Assembly: GCF_033110285.1 (NCBI RefSeq)
Contig: NZ_CP136995.1
Location: 2,232,001-2,296,000 of the forward strand
Source: Ottowia sp. SB7-C50
GTDB taxonomy: Bacteria > Pseudomonadota > Gammaproteobacteria > Burkholderiales > Burkholderiaceae_C
Length of the DNA stretch: 64,000 nt
Direction: 5' to 3'
Shown here: piece after piece, positions 44,870 through 54,681 of the stretch
Layout: each line of letters starts with the position of its first letter
Numbering within the stretch: position 1 is the first letter of the stretch
Translations under genes and position numbers: made by a program
Notes under the pieces: generated by a model
What the model was told of the DNA's origin: nothing
What the model saw: only the letters and a program-made list of their open reading frames with translations
The model's database searches: none

Positions 44870-46432
44870 TCAGACCGATTCCGCGCCCGCCAAGACCGCG
44901 CCCTGGCTCAACCCCAGGCGCTGCGGCGCCGTGTATTGCTGCCGATACAGCTCGAACGGCATGGTGTCAGACGCCTCGATGCGCTTCTGCTCGGCCTCCG
45001 AATGGGCCGCCAGCTGGTCAAACAGCGCCTTCAGCTCGGCCGGGTACGGCAGCGCCAGCAGGCGTGCGCGGGCCTCAATCGAACGGGCTTTGACGAAGGC
45101 GACAAAGCTGTTGTCGTACTCGGCCTGCATGGCCTGCAGCACGCGCGCCGACGGCAGTGTGTCGGGCGCGGCCAGCGCGGCGCGCGCGGCGCCCAGCGCT
45201 TCGGCATAGGCGTTTTCGCCGTCCAGCGCGTCCATGGCGGCGGCAATGGGCTGCAGCTGCGCCACGATGTCAGCCGCCCAGTCGGCCAGGGTCACCTGCG
45301 CGCCGGCGCGGGCCAGCAGCAGCCCCGGCTCGCGGCCGCGCGCGGCCGTCAGGTGCTGGTTGTTCTTCAGCGCCACGATCTCCGCCGGCGAATCGGGCGG
45401 GCTGTCCGACAGCAGGCAGTACAGCAGGAACAGGTCCAGAAACCGCGCCGTGTGCGCCTGGATGCCGATCGATTCGAACGGGTCCAGGTCCATCAGCCGC
45501 ACCTCGACGTATTCGACGCCGCGCTCGCGCAGCGCATGCAGCGGCCGCTCGCCGGGGTAGATGACGCGCTTGGGGCGGATGGTGCCGTAGAACTCGTTTT
45601 CGATCTGCAGCAGCGTGGTGGCCAGCTGGTTGTAGTCGCCGCCCGGATTGCGGATGCCGATGGCCTCGTACGGCGGGTACGGGCGCGTCAGCGCGTCTTC
45701 CAGCGAGGCGGCGTAGCGCTCCAGGCTGTTGTAGCTGACGGCCAGCTGCCCCTGCGCATCGCTCTGGTAGCCCAGCCGCCCCATGCGCAGCGACGTGGCG
45801 TGCGGCAGGTACATGGTGCGCTCGGCCAGCGACTGCAGCTCATGCTCGCGGCCGGCGACGAAGGACGAACACACCGCCGGCGAGGCACCGAACAGGTACA
45901 GCACCACCGGCGCGTTGCGCCGGAAGTTGCGGATCAGCGCGAAGTAGCCGGCGCTGTCCACGCCCGGCAGCGACCAGTTGTAGTGGATGCCCGAAATGGT
46001 CTGCATGCGCCGGCCATAGCGGTGGCCCAGCCCCATGCGGTAGACGCTCTTGGCGCGGCCGACGTTGCTGCCGCCATAGCGGCCCAGCGGAATGGTCTCG
46101 TCGGTCGGCAGGCCGCAGGGCATGCTGCTGACCCACAGCATCTCGCCGCCGGCGGCCGCCAGCTCGTGATAAACCACCTGGTGGATGCGCGTCAGCTCGG
46201 CCAGCGCCGCGTCCACGTCGGCGTGCACGCCGGTCACCAGTTCCAGCTGCGATTCGCTGAAATCGGTGGTGATGTGCGGGTGCGTCAGGGGCGAGCCGAG
46301 CGCGGCCGGATGCGGCGTCAGCGCCAGTTGGCCGCCGGGCTGCGCGCGCAGGCTTTCCTTCTCGATGCCGCGGCGTATGCCGCGCAGACGCTGGAGCGTC
46401 AGCGAGGCCAGCCGGTCCCTCAGCGTGGTCAT
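44870..46432 (-). CDS. gshA: Glutamate--cysteine ligase
   Basis: The 520-residue proteobacterial-type GshA catalyses the first step of glutathione synthesis. RRGIEKESLRAQPGGQLALTPHPAALGSPLTHPHITTDFSESQLELVT is the classic N-terminal region. Other marks are MLWVSSMPCGLP, ETIPLGRYGGSNVGRAKSVYRMGLGHRYGRRMQTISGIHYNWS and VEVRLMDLDPFES. The ATG at 46432 matches the family length. No gshB is present in the window. Confidence 0.95.
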   Translation of the reverse strand: MTTLRDRLASLTLQRLRGIRRGIEKESLRAQPGGQLALTPHPAALGSPLTHPHITTDFSESQLELVTGVHADVDAALAELTRIHQVVYHELAAAGGEMLWVSSMPCGLPTDETIPLGRYGGSNVGRAKSVYRMGLGHRYGRRMQTISGIHYNWSLPGVDSAGYFALIRNFRRNAPVVLYLFGASPAVCSSFVAGREHELQSLAERTMYLPHATSLRMGRLGYQSDAQGQLAVSYNSLERYAASLEDALTRPYPPYEAIGIRNPGGDYNQLATTLLQIENEFYGTIRPKRVIYPGERPLHALRERGVEYVEVRLMDLDPFESIGIQAHTARFLDLFLLYCLLSDSPPDSPAEIVALKNNQHLTAARGREPGLLLARAGAQVTLADWAADIVAQLQPIAAAMDALDGENAYAEALGAARAALAAPDTLPSARVLQAMQAEYDNSFVAFVKARSIEARARLLALPYPAELKALFDQLAAHSEAEQKRIEASDTMPFELYRQQYTAPQRLGLSQGAVLAGAESV

Positions 46433-46502
46433 GTGTCCGGTTCCGATGTGTCAGGCGGGGTGGCGAAGTTAGCACAGCTGCCGATTTGCCGCCTGACGCG
46501 GG

Positions 46503-47414
<912 letters not shown>

Positions 47415-47485
47415 GTTCCGTTGCTCCTTGATTGCTCTCGAACCGCGGCGACTTTAATTCACCCGCCCCGCATCCCCTGTTGCGT

Positions 47486-47508
47486 AGGAGTCTGCGCGGC
47501 AGACTCCT
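47486..47508. repeat. Perfect 10-bp-arm palindrome upstream of the NUDIX gene
   Basis: AGGAGTCTGC-GCG-GCAGACTCCT. It shares the word GGAGTCTGCGCGGCAGA with the palindrome at 367-413 and again lies in the leader of a plus-strand gene (ATG at 47550). Confidence 0.85.
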
Positions 47509-47549
47509 GGCGGACAGAGCCGCCGCCCGTCCCGCAGCACAATGCCGCC

Positions 47550-48440
47550 ATGGAACTGAACCACGACGTGATCGACACCCCGCCGCGCGACGCCGCCAGC
47601 GTGGTCATGCTGCGCGACGGCGCGGCCGGGCTGGAAGTGCTGCTGCTGCGCCGCCACACCGATTCGGCCGTGCTGGGCGGCGCCTACGTCTTTCCGGGCG
47701 GCAAGGTGGACGCCGCCGACAGCAGCGCCGACATGCTGGCGCGGCTGGACCGCGCGCCGTCCGAGCTGCAGCCGCGCCTGGGCGAGCCCGGCCTGTCGCC
47801 CGAGCAGGCCGCCGCCTTCTATGTGGCCGCCGCGCGCGAGGCGGCCGAGGAATCCGGCGTGCTGTTCCTGCAGGTCGGCGCCGACGAGATCGCCACCCGC
47901 AGCGCCGACACCTGCGCCCGCCTGCGCGCCGGCGAGCCGTTCGCCGCCCTGCTGGCCGAGGCGCAAGCCCGGCTCGACACCGACGCGCTGGCCCCGTGGT
48001 CGCGCTGGATCACGCCGCGCCGGCCCTCGGTGATGAACAAGCGCTTCGACACACGCTTTTTCCTGGCCGCCGTGCCGCCGCTGCAGGAGGCGCGGCACGA
48101 CGACTTCGAGGTGACCGAGGCGCGCTGGCTGACCCCGCGCGCCGCCCTGCGCCAATACCAGTCGCACGAGATCGACCTGGCGCCGCCGCAGATCGTCGGC
48201 CTGCTGCACCTGCTGCAATACCGCGACGTGGCGCACGCCATGCAGGACGCCCGTTCGCGCCCGCCGCCGCTGATCGTGCCCGAGCCGGTGGAAACCGGCG
48301 ACACCCGGGTGCTGTGCTACCCCGGTGACGAACACCACCCCGTGCCCACGCGCGCCCTGCCCGAGCCGGTGCCCACCCGCGTCGTCTGGCGCAACAAGCG
48401 CTTTGAGCCGCCGCAGGGCTTCAACGCCTTTCTGGACTAG
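47550..48440 (+). CDS. NUDIX hydrolase, NUDT7/19-like (putative CoA or acyl-CoA pyrophosphatase)
   Basis: The protein has 296 residues from the ATG at 47550. The N-terminal SVVMLRDGAAGLEVLLLRRH is followed by VLGGAYVFPGGKVD and, displaced by a 35-residue insert, FYVAAAREAAEESGVLF. This is a Nudix box split as in NUDT19-like coenzyme A hydrolases. WITPRRPSVMNKRFDTRFFLAAVP is also typical. The neighbouring SDR and acyl-CoA synthetase genes fit acyl-CoA metabolism. The methyltransferase gene begins 4 nt after the stop. Confidence 0.87.
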   Translation: MELNHDVIDTPPRDAASVVMLRDGAAGLEVLLLRRHTDSAVLGGAYVFPGGKVDAADSSADMLARLDRAPSELQPRLGEPGLSPEQAAAFYVAAAREAAEESGVLFLQVGADEIATRSADTCARLRAGEPFAALLAEAQARLDTDALAPWSRWITPRRPSVMNKRFDTRFFLAAVPPLQEARHDDFEVTEARWLTPRAALRQYQSHEIDLAPPQIVGLLHLLQYRDVAHAMQDARSRPPPLIVPEPVETGDTRVLCYPGDEHHPVPTRALPEPVPTRVVWRNKRFEPPQGFNAFLD

Positions 48441-48444
48441 GGCC

Positions 48445-49155
48445 ATGGAAATCCCCGACACCCCCGCCACCGACCTCGTCACCGACGAACTCGCCCTGCT
48501 GCACCGGCTGGTGCCGCTGCACGCCCAGCGCATCGTCGAGTTGGGTTGCGGCGCGGCCTACCTGTCGCGCAAGCTGCTGGCGGCCTACCCGGCCTGCCAC
48601 GTCACCGGGCTGGAAGTGGACGAGCGCCAGCACGCCAGCAACCTGGCCCAGCCGCACCCGCCCCAGCTGGACTTCGTCGCCGCCGGTGCGCAGGCCATTC
48701 CGTTCGACGACGGGCGGTTCGATCTGGCGCTGATGCTGAAGTCGCTGCACCACGTGCCGCTCCAGGCGATGGACCGTGCGCTGGCCGAAACGCGCCGCGT
48801 ACTGCGGCCCGGGGGCCATCTGTATGTGTCCGAGCCGGTGTTCACGGGCACGCTCAACGAGGTCGTGCGCCTGTTCAACGACGAGCAGGCGGTGCGCCAC
48901 GCGGCCTACCAGGCGCTGCAGCGCGCCGTGGCGGGCGGCGGCTGGCGGCAGGTGACCGAAGTCCACTTCGGCGTGCCCGTGCGCTATGCCGACTTCGACG
49001 ACTTCGAACGCCGCATGACCGACGTGACCTATGCCGAACGGCGCTTTGATGCCGCCATGCGCCAGCGCGTGCGCGAACGCTTCGAAGCCCTGCAGCCCGC
49101 GCCCGGCGAGCCCTTCATCCGCCCGATGCGCGTCAATCTGCTTCAAAAACAATAG
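48445..49155 (+). CDS. SAM-dependent class I methyltransferase
   Basis: The 236-residue protein has SAM motif I RIVELGCGAAYLSRKLLAAYP. Motif II is around VTGLEVDERQ, and FDLALMLKSLHHVPLQAMDRALAETRRVLRPGGHLYVSEP follows, the Methyltransf_11 pattern. The substrate is unknown. It follows the NUDIX gene by 4 nt, so it is co-transcribed. The last codons and the TAG stop lie in a dispersed repeat (CAAAAACAATAGCTG), giving the C-terminus LLQKQ. Confidence 0.88.
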   Translation: MEIPDTPATDLVTDELALLHRLVPLHAQRIVELGCGAAYLSRKLLAAYPACHVTGLEVDERQHASNLAQPHPPQLDFVAAGAQAIPFDDGRFDLALMLKSLHHVPLQAMDRALAETRRVLRPGGHLYVSEPVFTGTLNEVVRLFNDEQAVRHAAYQALQRAVAGGGWRQVTEVHFGVPVRYADFDDFERRMTDVTYAERRFDAAMRQRVRERFEALQPAPGEPFIRPMRVNLLQKQ

Positions 49156-49193
49156 CTGTCAACGCAGCTTTGAACAGCGCCAGAGGCCTGATT
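49143..49193. repeat. Dispersed repeat; supplies the methyltransferase stop
   Basis: CAAAAACAATAGCTGTCAACGC is followed by AGCTTTGAACAGCGCC. The TAG at 49153-49155 is inside AATAGCT, a core word of the family. Confidence 0.6.
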
Positions 49194-49218
49194 CATTCCA
49201 AATCCTGGAGACCCCGCC

Positions 49219-50784
49219 ATGAACCCCGCCATCCGCCGCCAGACCGTGGGCGACATCCTGCGCCGCACCGCCATCCGCCTGCCCGACAAACTGGCCATTG
49301 CCTGCGGCGACACGCGCTGGACCTATGCCGAATTCGACGCGCTGGTGTCGCGCCTGGCCGCCGGGCTGGCGCAGCGCGGCATCCGCTGCGGCGACAAGGT
49401 GGCCGTGCTGGCGCGCAATTCGCACGGCTTTGCCGCGCTGCGCTTTGCGCTGGCGCGGCTGGGCGCGGTGCTGGTGCCGATCAACTTCATGCTGAAGGCA
49501 GAAGAAGTCGCCTACATCCTGCGCCACGCCGGCGCCCGGACCTTGGCCACCGATTCGGGCCTGGCGCCCTTGGCACGGGCGGCGGCCGCTATCGAAACTG
49601 AAGTGACAGACTTCATCTGGCTGCCCGGCGAAGCCCCCGGCGAACCGGCCGAGGGCATGGTCAGCTTTTACGACTTGGCCGCGTGCAGCGCGCCGCTGCC
49701 CGACACGCCGCTGCAAAGCACCGACCTGCTGCAGATCGTCTACACCAGCGGCACCGAAAGCTCGCCCAAGGGCGCGATGCTGACGCACGACGCCGTGCTG
49801 TGGCAGTACGTCAGCTGCTGCATCAACGCCGAGGTGGCCGAAGCCGACGTCGCCCTGCACGCGCTGCCGCTGTACCACTGCGCGCAGCTCGATGTGTTCT
49901 TTGGCCCGGCGATCTACGTCGGCTCGACCAACTACATCACCAGCCAACCCACGCCCGACAACCTGCTGGCCCTGATGGCCGCGCACGGCATCACCAGCTT
50001 CTTCGCCCCGCCCACGGTGTGGATCGCGCTGCTGCGCTCGCCGCTGTTCGACCAGACCGATCTGAGCCAGCTGGCCAAGGGCTACTACGGCGCGTCGATC
50101 ATGCCGGTGGAGGTGATGAAGGAGATCGCGCGCCGCCTGCCCAAGGTGCGGCTGTGGAACCTGTACGGCCAGACCGAGATCGCGCCGCTGGCGACGATGC
50201 TCGGCCCCGATGACCAGCTGCGCAAGCCCGGCTCGGCCGGCCGCGCCGTGCTGAACGTGGAAACGCGGGTGGTCAATGACGACATGCAGGACGTCGCCGT
50301 AGGCGAAGTGGGCGAAATCGTGCACCGCTCGCCGCACCTGATGCTGGGCTATTTCAACGACCCGGAGCGCACGGCGGCGGCCTTCAGCGGCGACTGGTTC
50401 CACTCGGGCGATCTGGGCACCATCGACGACGAGGGCTACATCAGCGTGGTCGACCGCAAAAAGGACATGATCAAGTCCGGCGGCGAAAACGTCGCCAGCC
50501 GCGAGGTCGAGGAGATGATCTACCGCCTGCCGCAGGTGAGCGAGGTCGCCGTCATCGGCCTGCCCGACCCGAAATGGATCGAGGCCGTGACGGCGGTGAT
50601 CGTCGTGAAGCAGGGCCAGGACCTGACCGCGCAGGCCGTCATCGACCACTGCAACGCGCACATGGCGCACTTCAAGAGCCCCAAGCGCGTGGTGTTCGCC
50701 GAGGCGCTGCCGAAAAATCCGAGCGGAAAACTGCTCAAGCGCGAATTGCGCAAGACGGTGGGCGTGGCGGCCGGGGTCGACTGA
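49219..50784 (+). CDS. AMP-dependent acyl-CoA synthetase/ligase
   Basis: This 521-residue ANL-superfamily enzyme activates a carboxylic acid to the acyl-AMP and then the CoA thioester. The P-loop is IVYTSGTESSPKGAML, the second motif WNLYGQTEIAPL, and the hinge GDWFHSGDLGTIDDEGYISVVDRKKDMIKSGGENV. The catalytic lysine lies in PKNPSGKLLKREL. The balance of residues suggests a medium- or long-chain fatty or aryl acid, not determinable here. GGAG precedes the ATG. It is probably separate from the methyltransferase, with a repeat between. Confidence 0.93.
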   Translation: MNPAIRRQTVGDILRRTAIRLPDKLAIACGDTRWTYAEFDALVSRLAAGLAQRGIRCGDKVAVLARNSHGFAALRFALARLGAVLVPINFMLKAEEVAYILRHAGARTLATDSGLAPLARAAAAIETEVTDFIWLPGEAPGEPAEGMVSFYDLAACSAPLPDTPLQSTDLLQIVYTSGTESSPKGAMLTHDAVLWQYVSCCINAEVAEADVALHALPLYHCAQLDVFFGPAIYVGSTNYITSQPTPDNLLALMAAHGITSFFAPPTVWIALLRSPLFDQTDLSQLAKGYYGASIMPVEVMKEIARRLPKVRLWNLYGQTEIAPLATMLGPDDQLRKPGSAGRAVLNVETRVVNDDMQDVAVGEVGEIVHRSPHLMLGYFNDPERTAAAFSGDWFHSGDLGTIDDEGYISVVDRKKDMIKSGGENVASREVEEMIYRLPQVSEVAVIGLPDPKWIEAVTAVIVVKQGQDLTAQAVIDHCNAHMAHFKSPKRVVFAEALPKNPSGKLLKRELRKTVGVAAGVD

Positions 50785-50793
50785 GCGCGTGGT

Positions 50794-50830
50794 GATTTTC
50801 GGGCGGCATTTTTATCGCCGCCCGAAAAAA
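50794..50830. other. Strong hairpin after the acyl-CoA synthetase gene, without a U-tract
   Basis: TTTTCGGGCGGC (50796-50807) pairs with GCCGCCCGAAAA (50817-50828) around ATTTTTATC. The A/T bases are part of the stem, so neither strand ends in a free U-run. It may be a processed 3' end or a protein site and is not scored as an intrinsic terminator. Confidence 0.6.
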
Positions 50831-50922
50831 TCACGGACCTGTTTCCCCCACTGATTTTCAGCGGTCAGGAAAATAATCCCACCGAATACGCCCGGCCGCG
50901 AAAGCCAGCCGGGCGGCCGAAC

Positions 50923-51211
50923 TCAGTGCGCCCGGCTGACCGGCGCTGAGCGTGCGGGCCGGTGCAAAATCCGTTCGATCTCGGCGACGCTGGTGTTGCG
51001 GGGGGCGCGCATTTCCACGGCGCCGAAAGCCTCTGTCCAGCGGTCATGCAGTTCGTCCCAGGTCATGTCGCGCATGCCGGACGTTCTTTGGCGGTTCACC
51101 CAGTGCCGCCAGCACGGGGTGTGGTAGCTCGAATCCTGCATGAGAATCGAGTCGCCGTCATAATTGGCCCATTCGGGGGGTGCTGATATTTCCTTTGGTT
51201 GCGTAAGTCAT
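50923..51211 (-). pseudogene. Small unknown protein, frame broken at a G6/C6 run
   Basis: Starting at the ATG at 51211 the frame reads MTYATKGNISTP, then derails at six Gs (51175-51180). With five it continues EWANYDGDSILMQDSSYHTP and on to the stop at 50923, a 95-residue protein. The later part, MTWDELHDRWTEAF and NTSVAEIERIL, looks like compact helices with conserved Trp. A TTGAAA-N18-TATGTT promoter lies immediately upstream on the minus strand, so the ATG is nearly leaderless. As written only the 72-codon piece 50923-51141 is open. No family is recognised. Confidence 0.55.
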
Positions 51212-51399
51212 GCCTTTAACATAGCATAACTCGGCATCACATTTCAAGCCCTGCCATTTTTTTACGGCCAGCAACGCCAAAATACAGAAAATCGGCGCGG
51301 GCGCAAGCGCCTGAAAATGGCCAAAAAATCGCCCTGGCAGACGAGAAAATCCGGGGCAGCCTGACCTGAAAATGCCGCCCCGCGCGGCGGCTGCCTCGC

Positions 51400-52371
51400 T
51401 CAGTGCGCCAGGGCGGGCTGGCCGCGCAGCTTCTTGAACAGCGTCACCACGGCCACCACGGCCGCGCCCGTCACGATGCCCACGCCCGCGTTGGCCGCTT
51501 GCTCGAGCAGCCACCCCATGCCGCCCGCCGCTTCGCGCCACTGCTGAATGAGGTGATGCAGCGGCGCGATGCCGTGGGCGATGATGCCGCCGCCCACCAG
51601 GAACATCGCCGCCGTGCCGGCGACCGACAGAAACTTCATCAGCCACGGCGCCAGCCAAAGAATGCCGCGGCCGATGGCCTGCGCGGTGCCGCTGGCCTTG
51701 CGGCTGAGCCACAGGCCCAGGTCGTCCAGCTTGACGATGCCGCCCACCAGCCCGTACACGCCCACCGTCATCAGCAGCGCGATGCCGACCAGCACCGCCA
51801 GCTGCGTCCAGAAATCGGCCTGCGCGACGGCGCCCAGCGTGATGGCGATGATCTCCGCCGACAGGATGAAGTCGGTGCGCACGGCGCCCTTGATCTTGTC
51901 CTTTTCCATCGCGGCCAGGTCGACGTCGGGCTGCGCCAGCTCGTGCTTCAGCTGGTCGAGCTTGGAGGCTTCCTGCTCGCCGGGATGCAGCAACTTGTGC
52001 GCGACCTTTTCAAAGCCTTCAAAGCACAGGAAGGCGCCGCCCACCATCAGCAGCGGCGTCACCGCCCAGGGCGCGAAGGCGCTGATCGCCAGCGCCGCCG
52101 GCACCAGGATGGCCTTGTTCAGCAGCGAGCCCTTGGCCACCGCCCACACCACCGGAATCTCGCGGTGGGCGCTGACGCCCGTCACCTGCTGGGCGTTCAG
52201 CGCCAGGTCGTCGCCCAGCACGCCGGCGGTTTTCTGCGCCGACAGCTTGGTCAGCACGGCCACGTCATCGGCCATGGCGGCGCTCTTGCGCGCGGCGACC
52301 TTGGTCATGACGGAGACATCGTCCAGCACGGTGGCAATGTCGTCGAGCAGGGCAAGCAGGCTGGTGGCCAC
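51400..52371 (-). CDS. DUF808 family membrane protein (YedI-like)
   Basis: The 323-residue protein starts with GTG at 52371 behind AAGGA. The N-terminal [35 protein letters not shown] and the later [17 protein letters not shown] and [16 protein letters not shown] are diagnostic of DUF808. About six hydrophobic segments follow, including [20 protein letters not shown] and [20 protein letters not shown]. It is an inner-membrane protein of unknown function. The 188-bp upstream side of its 3' end (51212-51399) holds no gene. Confidence 0.93.
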   Translation of the reverse strand: MATSLLALLDDIATVLDDVSVMTKVAARKSAAMADDVAVLTKLSAQKTAGVLGDDLALNAQQVTGVSAHREIPVVWAVAKGSLLNKAILVPAALAISAFAPWAVTPLLMVGGAFLCFEGFEKVAHKLLHPGEQEASKLDQLKHELAQPDVDLAAMEKDKIKGAVRTDFILSAEIIAITLGAVAQADFWTQLAVLVGIALLMTVGVYGLVGGIVKLDDLGLWLSRKASGTAQAIGRGILWLAPWLMKFLSVAGTAAMFLVGGGIIAHGIAPLHHLIQQWREAAGGMGWLLEQAANAGVGIVTGAAVVAVVTLFKKLRGQPALAH

Positions 52372-52403
52372 GGGGTTCCTTCAGATCGCCGTGGCGATCA
52401 CAT

Positions 52404-53546
52404 TCATGACAATATTTCAGGCTCTGGCGCTGGCTGGTACTGCGCAGACAGCTCCGTTATTTGTAGCATCCAGGCATCGATCGCCGCCGGGTCGTTGACC
52501 AGCCGCAGCGCGTCGAACGCCTGCTGCGCCTCGGGGTAGGCCACGCGCAGCGTGCTCAGCCATTGCTTCAGGCGCCCCGCGCGGTGCCGCCGTTCGACCC
52601 GCCGGCACACATCGGCCCAGAAATCCGCCAGCAGCGGCACCAGGCGCGGCCATGGTAGGGCGGCGACCGCGGCGCCGCTGTAGGACGCCGGCGAAACGTC
52701 GCGCAGCATTGCACCCTGACCACTCGCGGCGCCGATGGCCAGCGCCAGGCCGGGGCTGCGCACCATGCCGCGCCCCAGCATCAGGCGGTCGCAGCCGGTC
52801 ACGGCGCGGCAGCGCGCGGCATCGGCCACGCTCCAGATCTCGCCGTTGGCGATGACGGGCAGGCGCACCGCCTCACGCACGCGGGCGATGGCGTCCCAGT
52901 ACGCCGGCGGGCGGTAACCGTGCGCCTTGGTGCGCGCGTGCACCGCCAGTTCGCTGGCGCCGGCGCTGTCGATGGCGTGCGCCACGTCCAGCAGGCGCGC
53001 GTCGTCGTCGTAGCCCAGGCGCATCTTGGCCGACACGGCCACGCGCGCCGGCACGGCGCGGCGCACGGCGGCCACGATGGCGTGGATCAGCTCCGGCTCC
53101 TGCAGCAGCACGGCGCCGCCGCGGTGGCGGTTGACGGTCTTGGCCGGGCAGCCGAAGTTCAGGTCGATACCGGCGGGCTGCAGTTCGGCCAGGCGCGCGG
53201 CGTTCTCGGCCAGGCACGTGGGGTCGCTGCCCAGCAGCTGCGGCCGCACCGGCACGCCCGCGATGGTGCGGCTGCCGGTCAGCAGTTCGGGCACCACGCG
53301 GGTAAAGCTGCGCGCGGGCAGCAGCTGGTCGGTGATGCGGATGAATTCCGACACGCAGCGGTCGACGCCGCCCACGCGTGTCAGGATCGCGCGCAGACCG
53401 TGGTCGAGCAGGCCCTCCATGGGCGCCAGGATGAGGGTTGGCGGCGCGGTCGTCGGCAACAGGGTACGGGTGTGCGTTGAAGGGCCGCCATTGTCGCAGC
53501 GCAAGCCGATGCGGGTGGTGGCTGCGTTAGCATCCGGGTATGGCAA
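52404..53546 (-). CDS. dusC: tRNA-dihydrouridine synthase, DusC type
   Basis: This FMN enzyme should reduce U16 of tRNA. APMEGLLDHGLRAILTRVGG, GIDLNFGCPAKTVNRHRGGAVLL (catalytic Cys), VSAKMRLGYDDDARLLDVAHA, ELAVHARTKAHGYRPPAYWD and VIANGEIWSVADA match DusC. The conserved domain begins at LILAPMEG, so the real start may be a non-ATG codon near 53470. The ATG at 53546 adds about 25 atypical residues and overlaps the region upstream of the divergent FecR gene. It is the window's second Dus paralogue, with DusA at 13654. Confidence 0.9.
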   Translation of the reverse strand: MPYPDANAATTRIGLRCDNGGPSTHTRTLLPTTAPPTLILAPMEGLLDHGLRAILTRVGGVDRCVSEFIRITDQLLPARSFTRVVPELLTGSRTIAGVPVRPQLLGSDPTCLAENAARLAELQPAGIDLNFGCPAKTVNRHRGGAVLLQEPELIHAIVAAVRRAVPARVAVSAKMRLGYDDDARLLDVAHAIDSAGASELAVHARTKAHGYRPPAYWDAIARVREAVRLPVIANGEIWSVADAARCRAVTGCDRLMLGRGMVRSPGLALAIGAASGQGAMLRDVSPASYSGAAVAALPWPRLVPLLADFWADVCRRVERRHRAGRLKQWLSTLRVAYPEAQQAFDALRLVNDPAAIDAWMLQITELSAQYQPAPEPEILS

Positions 53547-53587
53547 CCGTTTGGCGGGTGCCGGCTCCCCTTTTGTCGGAGGTTTTG

Positions 53588-54064
53588 ATGCCTGCTTTGA
53601 AACGAATCGTGTGCTTTTTCATGCTGGCGCTGGGCCTGGGCGCCGCGGCCTGGGCGCAGAGCGCGGCGCCTGCCGCCGCCGGGGCCGATGGCCGCGAAGG
53701 CACCTTCAAGGCCGTGCAGGGCGAAGTGACGGTGGTGCGCGGCAACGTGCACCGCGCGGCCGTGGTCAGCGGGCCGGTGTACGCCACCGACCGCCTGGTG
53801 ACCGGCCCCGGCAGCGCCGCGTCGCTGATCCTGCGCGACGGCACGGTGCTGTCGGTCGGGCCCGACAGCGTGATGAACCTGTCCGCCTTCGCCTACAACG
53901 CCACCACGCAGGAAGGCAACGTGCTGGTCGATCTGCTGCGCGGCAGCCTGCGCATGGCGACCGGGCTGATCGCCAAGCTGCGGCCCGAGCAGGTCAAGGT
54001 GACCACGCCGACCACCGTGGTCGGCGTGCGCGGCACCGACTTCATCGTCGAGGAGAACCCGTGA
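53588..54064 (+). CDS. FecR-domain periplasmic protein
   Basis: This 158-residue protein has a signal peptide (RIVCFFMLALGLGAAAWA) behind GGAGG and the ATG at 53588. The FecR domain reads TFKAVQGEVTVVRGNVHRAAV, GSAASLILRDGTVLSVGPDSVMNLSAFAY, GSLRMATGLIAKLRPEQVKVTTPTTVVGVRGTDFIV. There is no N-terminal cytoplasmic anti-sigma part, so it is not a FecR regulator but the stand-alone secreted form. Its TGA overlaps the GTG of the OmpA gene. Together they begin a four-gene coupled operon. Confidence 0.9.
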   Translation: MPALKRIVCFFMLALGLGAAAWAQSAAPAAAGADGREGTFKAVQGEVTVVRGNVHRAAVVSGPVYATDRLVTGPGSAASLILRDGTVLSVGPDSVMNLSAFAYNATTQEGNVLVDLLRGSLRMATGLIAKLRPEQVKVTTPTTVVGVRGTDFIVEENP

Positions 54065-54681
54065 GCGAGCCGCGCGCGCGCCGCGCCGCGCCGGGGGCCG
54101 TCTGGCCGTCGGCACTGGCCCTGGCGCTGGCCCTGTCGGCGTGCGCGCCGGCCACGCGCGTGGTGCTGCTGCCGCAGCCCAATGTGCCGGGCGCCGCGGT
54201 CGAGGTGCAATCGGGCACGGCGCACCGCGTGCTGTCGCAACCCTACGCCAGCGCCGAAGTGCGCGCGCCCGGCAACGTCGAAGTGGTGCAGGCCGATGCG
54301 GCCAGCGTCAACAAGCGCTACCGGCAGCTGCTGGCCGTCAGCCCGGCGCCGGCGCTGCGCTTTTCGCTGTACTTCATGCCGGGCGGCTCGCAGCTCACGC
54401 CCGAATCGACGGCCGAGCTGTCCGACGTGCTGGCCCGCGCGGCCGAGCGGCCGGGCGGCGAGATCGTCGTTGTCGGCCACACCGACCGCGTCGGCTCGGT
54501 CGAATCCAACGATGCGCTGTCGCTGCAGCGCGCGCAGGCGGTGCGCCAGCTGTTCATCGACCGGGGGTTCGACCCCGCGCGCGTGGACGCCGTTGGCCGC
54601 GGCGAGCGCGAACCGCTGGTGCCCACCGACGACGAAGTCGACGAGCCGCGCAACCGCCGCACCGAGATCCTGGTGCGATGA
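54061..54681 (+). CDS. OmpA-family lipoprotein
   Basis: The 206-residue protein starts with GTG at 54061 within the FecR stop. The leader SALALALALSACAP carries lipobox LSAC. The C-terminal OmpA domain reads ALRFSLYFMPGGSQLTPEST, VVVGHTDRVGSVESNDALSLQRAQAVRQLF and VGRGEREPLVPTDDEVDEPRNRRTEILVR, including the peptidoglycan-binding Asp and Arg. It is likely anchored in the outer membrane. Pairing with a secreted FecR protein is a recurrent arrangement, and the cytochromes downstream are the unusual part. Confidence 0.9.
   Translation: MSEPRARRAAPGAVWPSALALALALSACAPATRVVLLPQPNVPGAAVEVQSGTAHRVLSQPYASAEVRAPGNVEVVQADAASVNKRYRQLLAVSPAPALRFSLYFMPGGSQLTPESTAELSDVLARAAERPGGEIVVVGHTDRVGSVESNDALSLQRAQAVRQLFIDRGFDPARVDAVGRGEREPLVPTDDEVDEPRNRRTEILVR

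Noticed and set aside
50794..50830. Intrinsic terminator after the acyl-CoA synthetase gene
   Set aside because: The hairpin is strong but its T's and A's pair within the stem and no free U-run follows on either strand.
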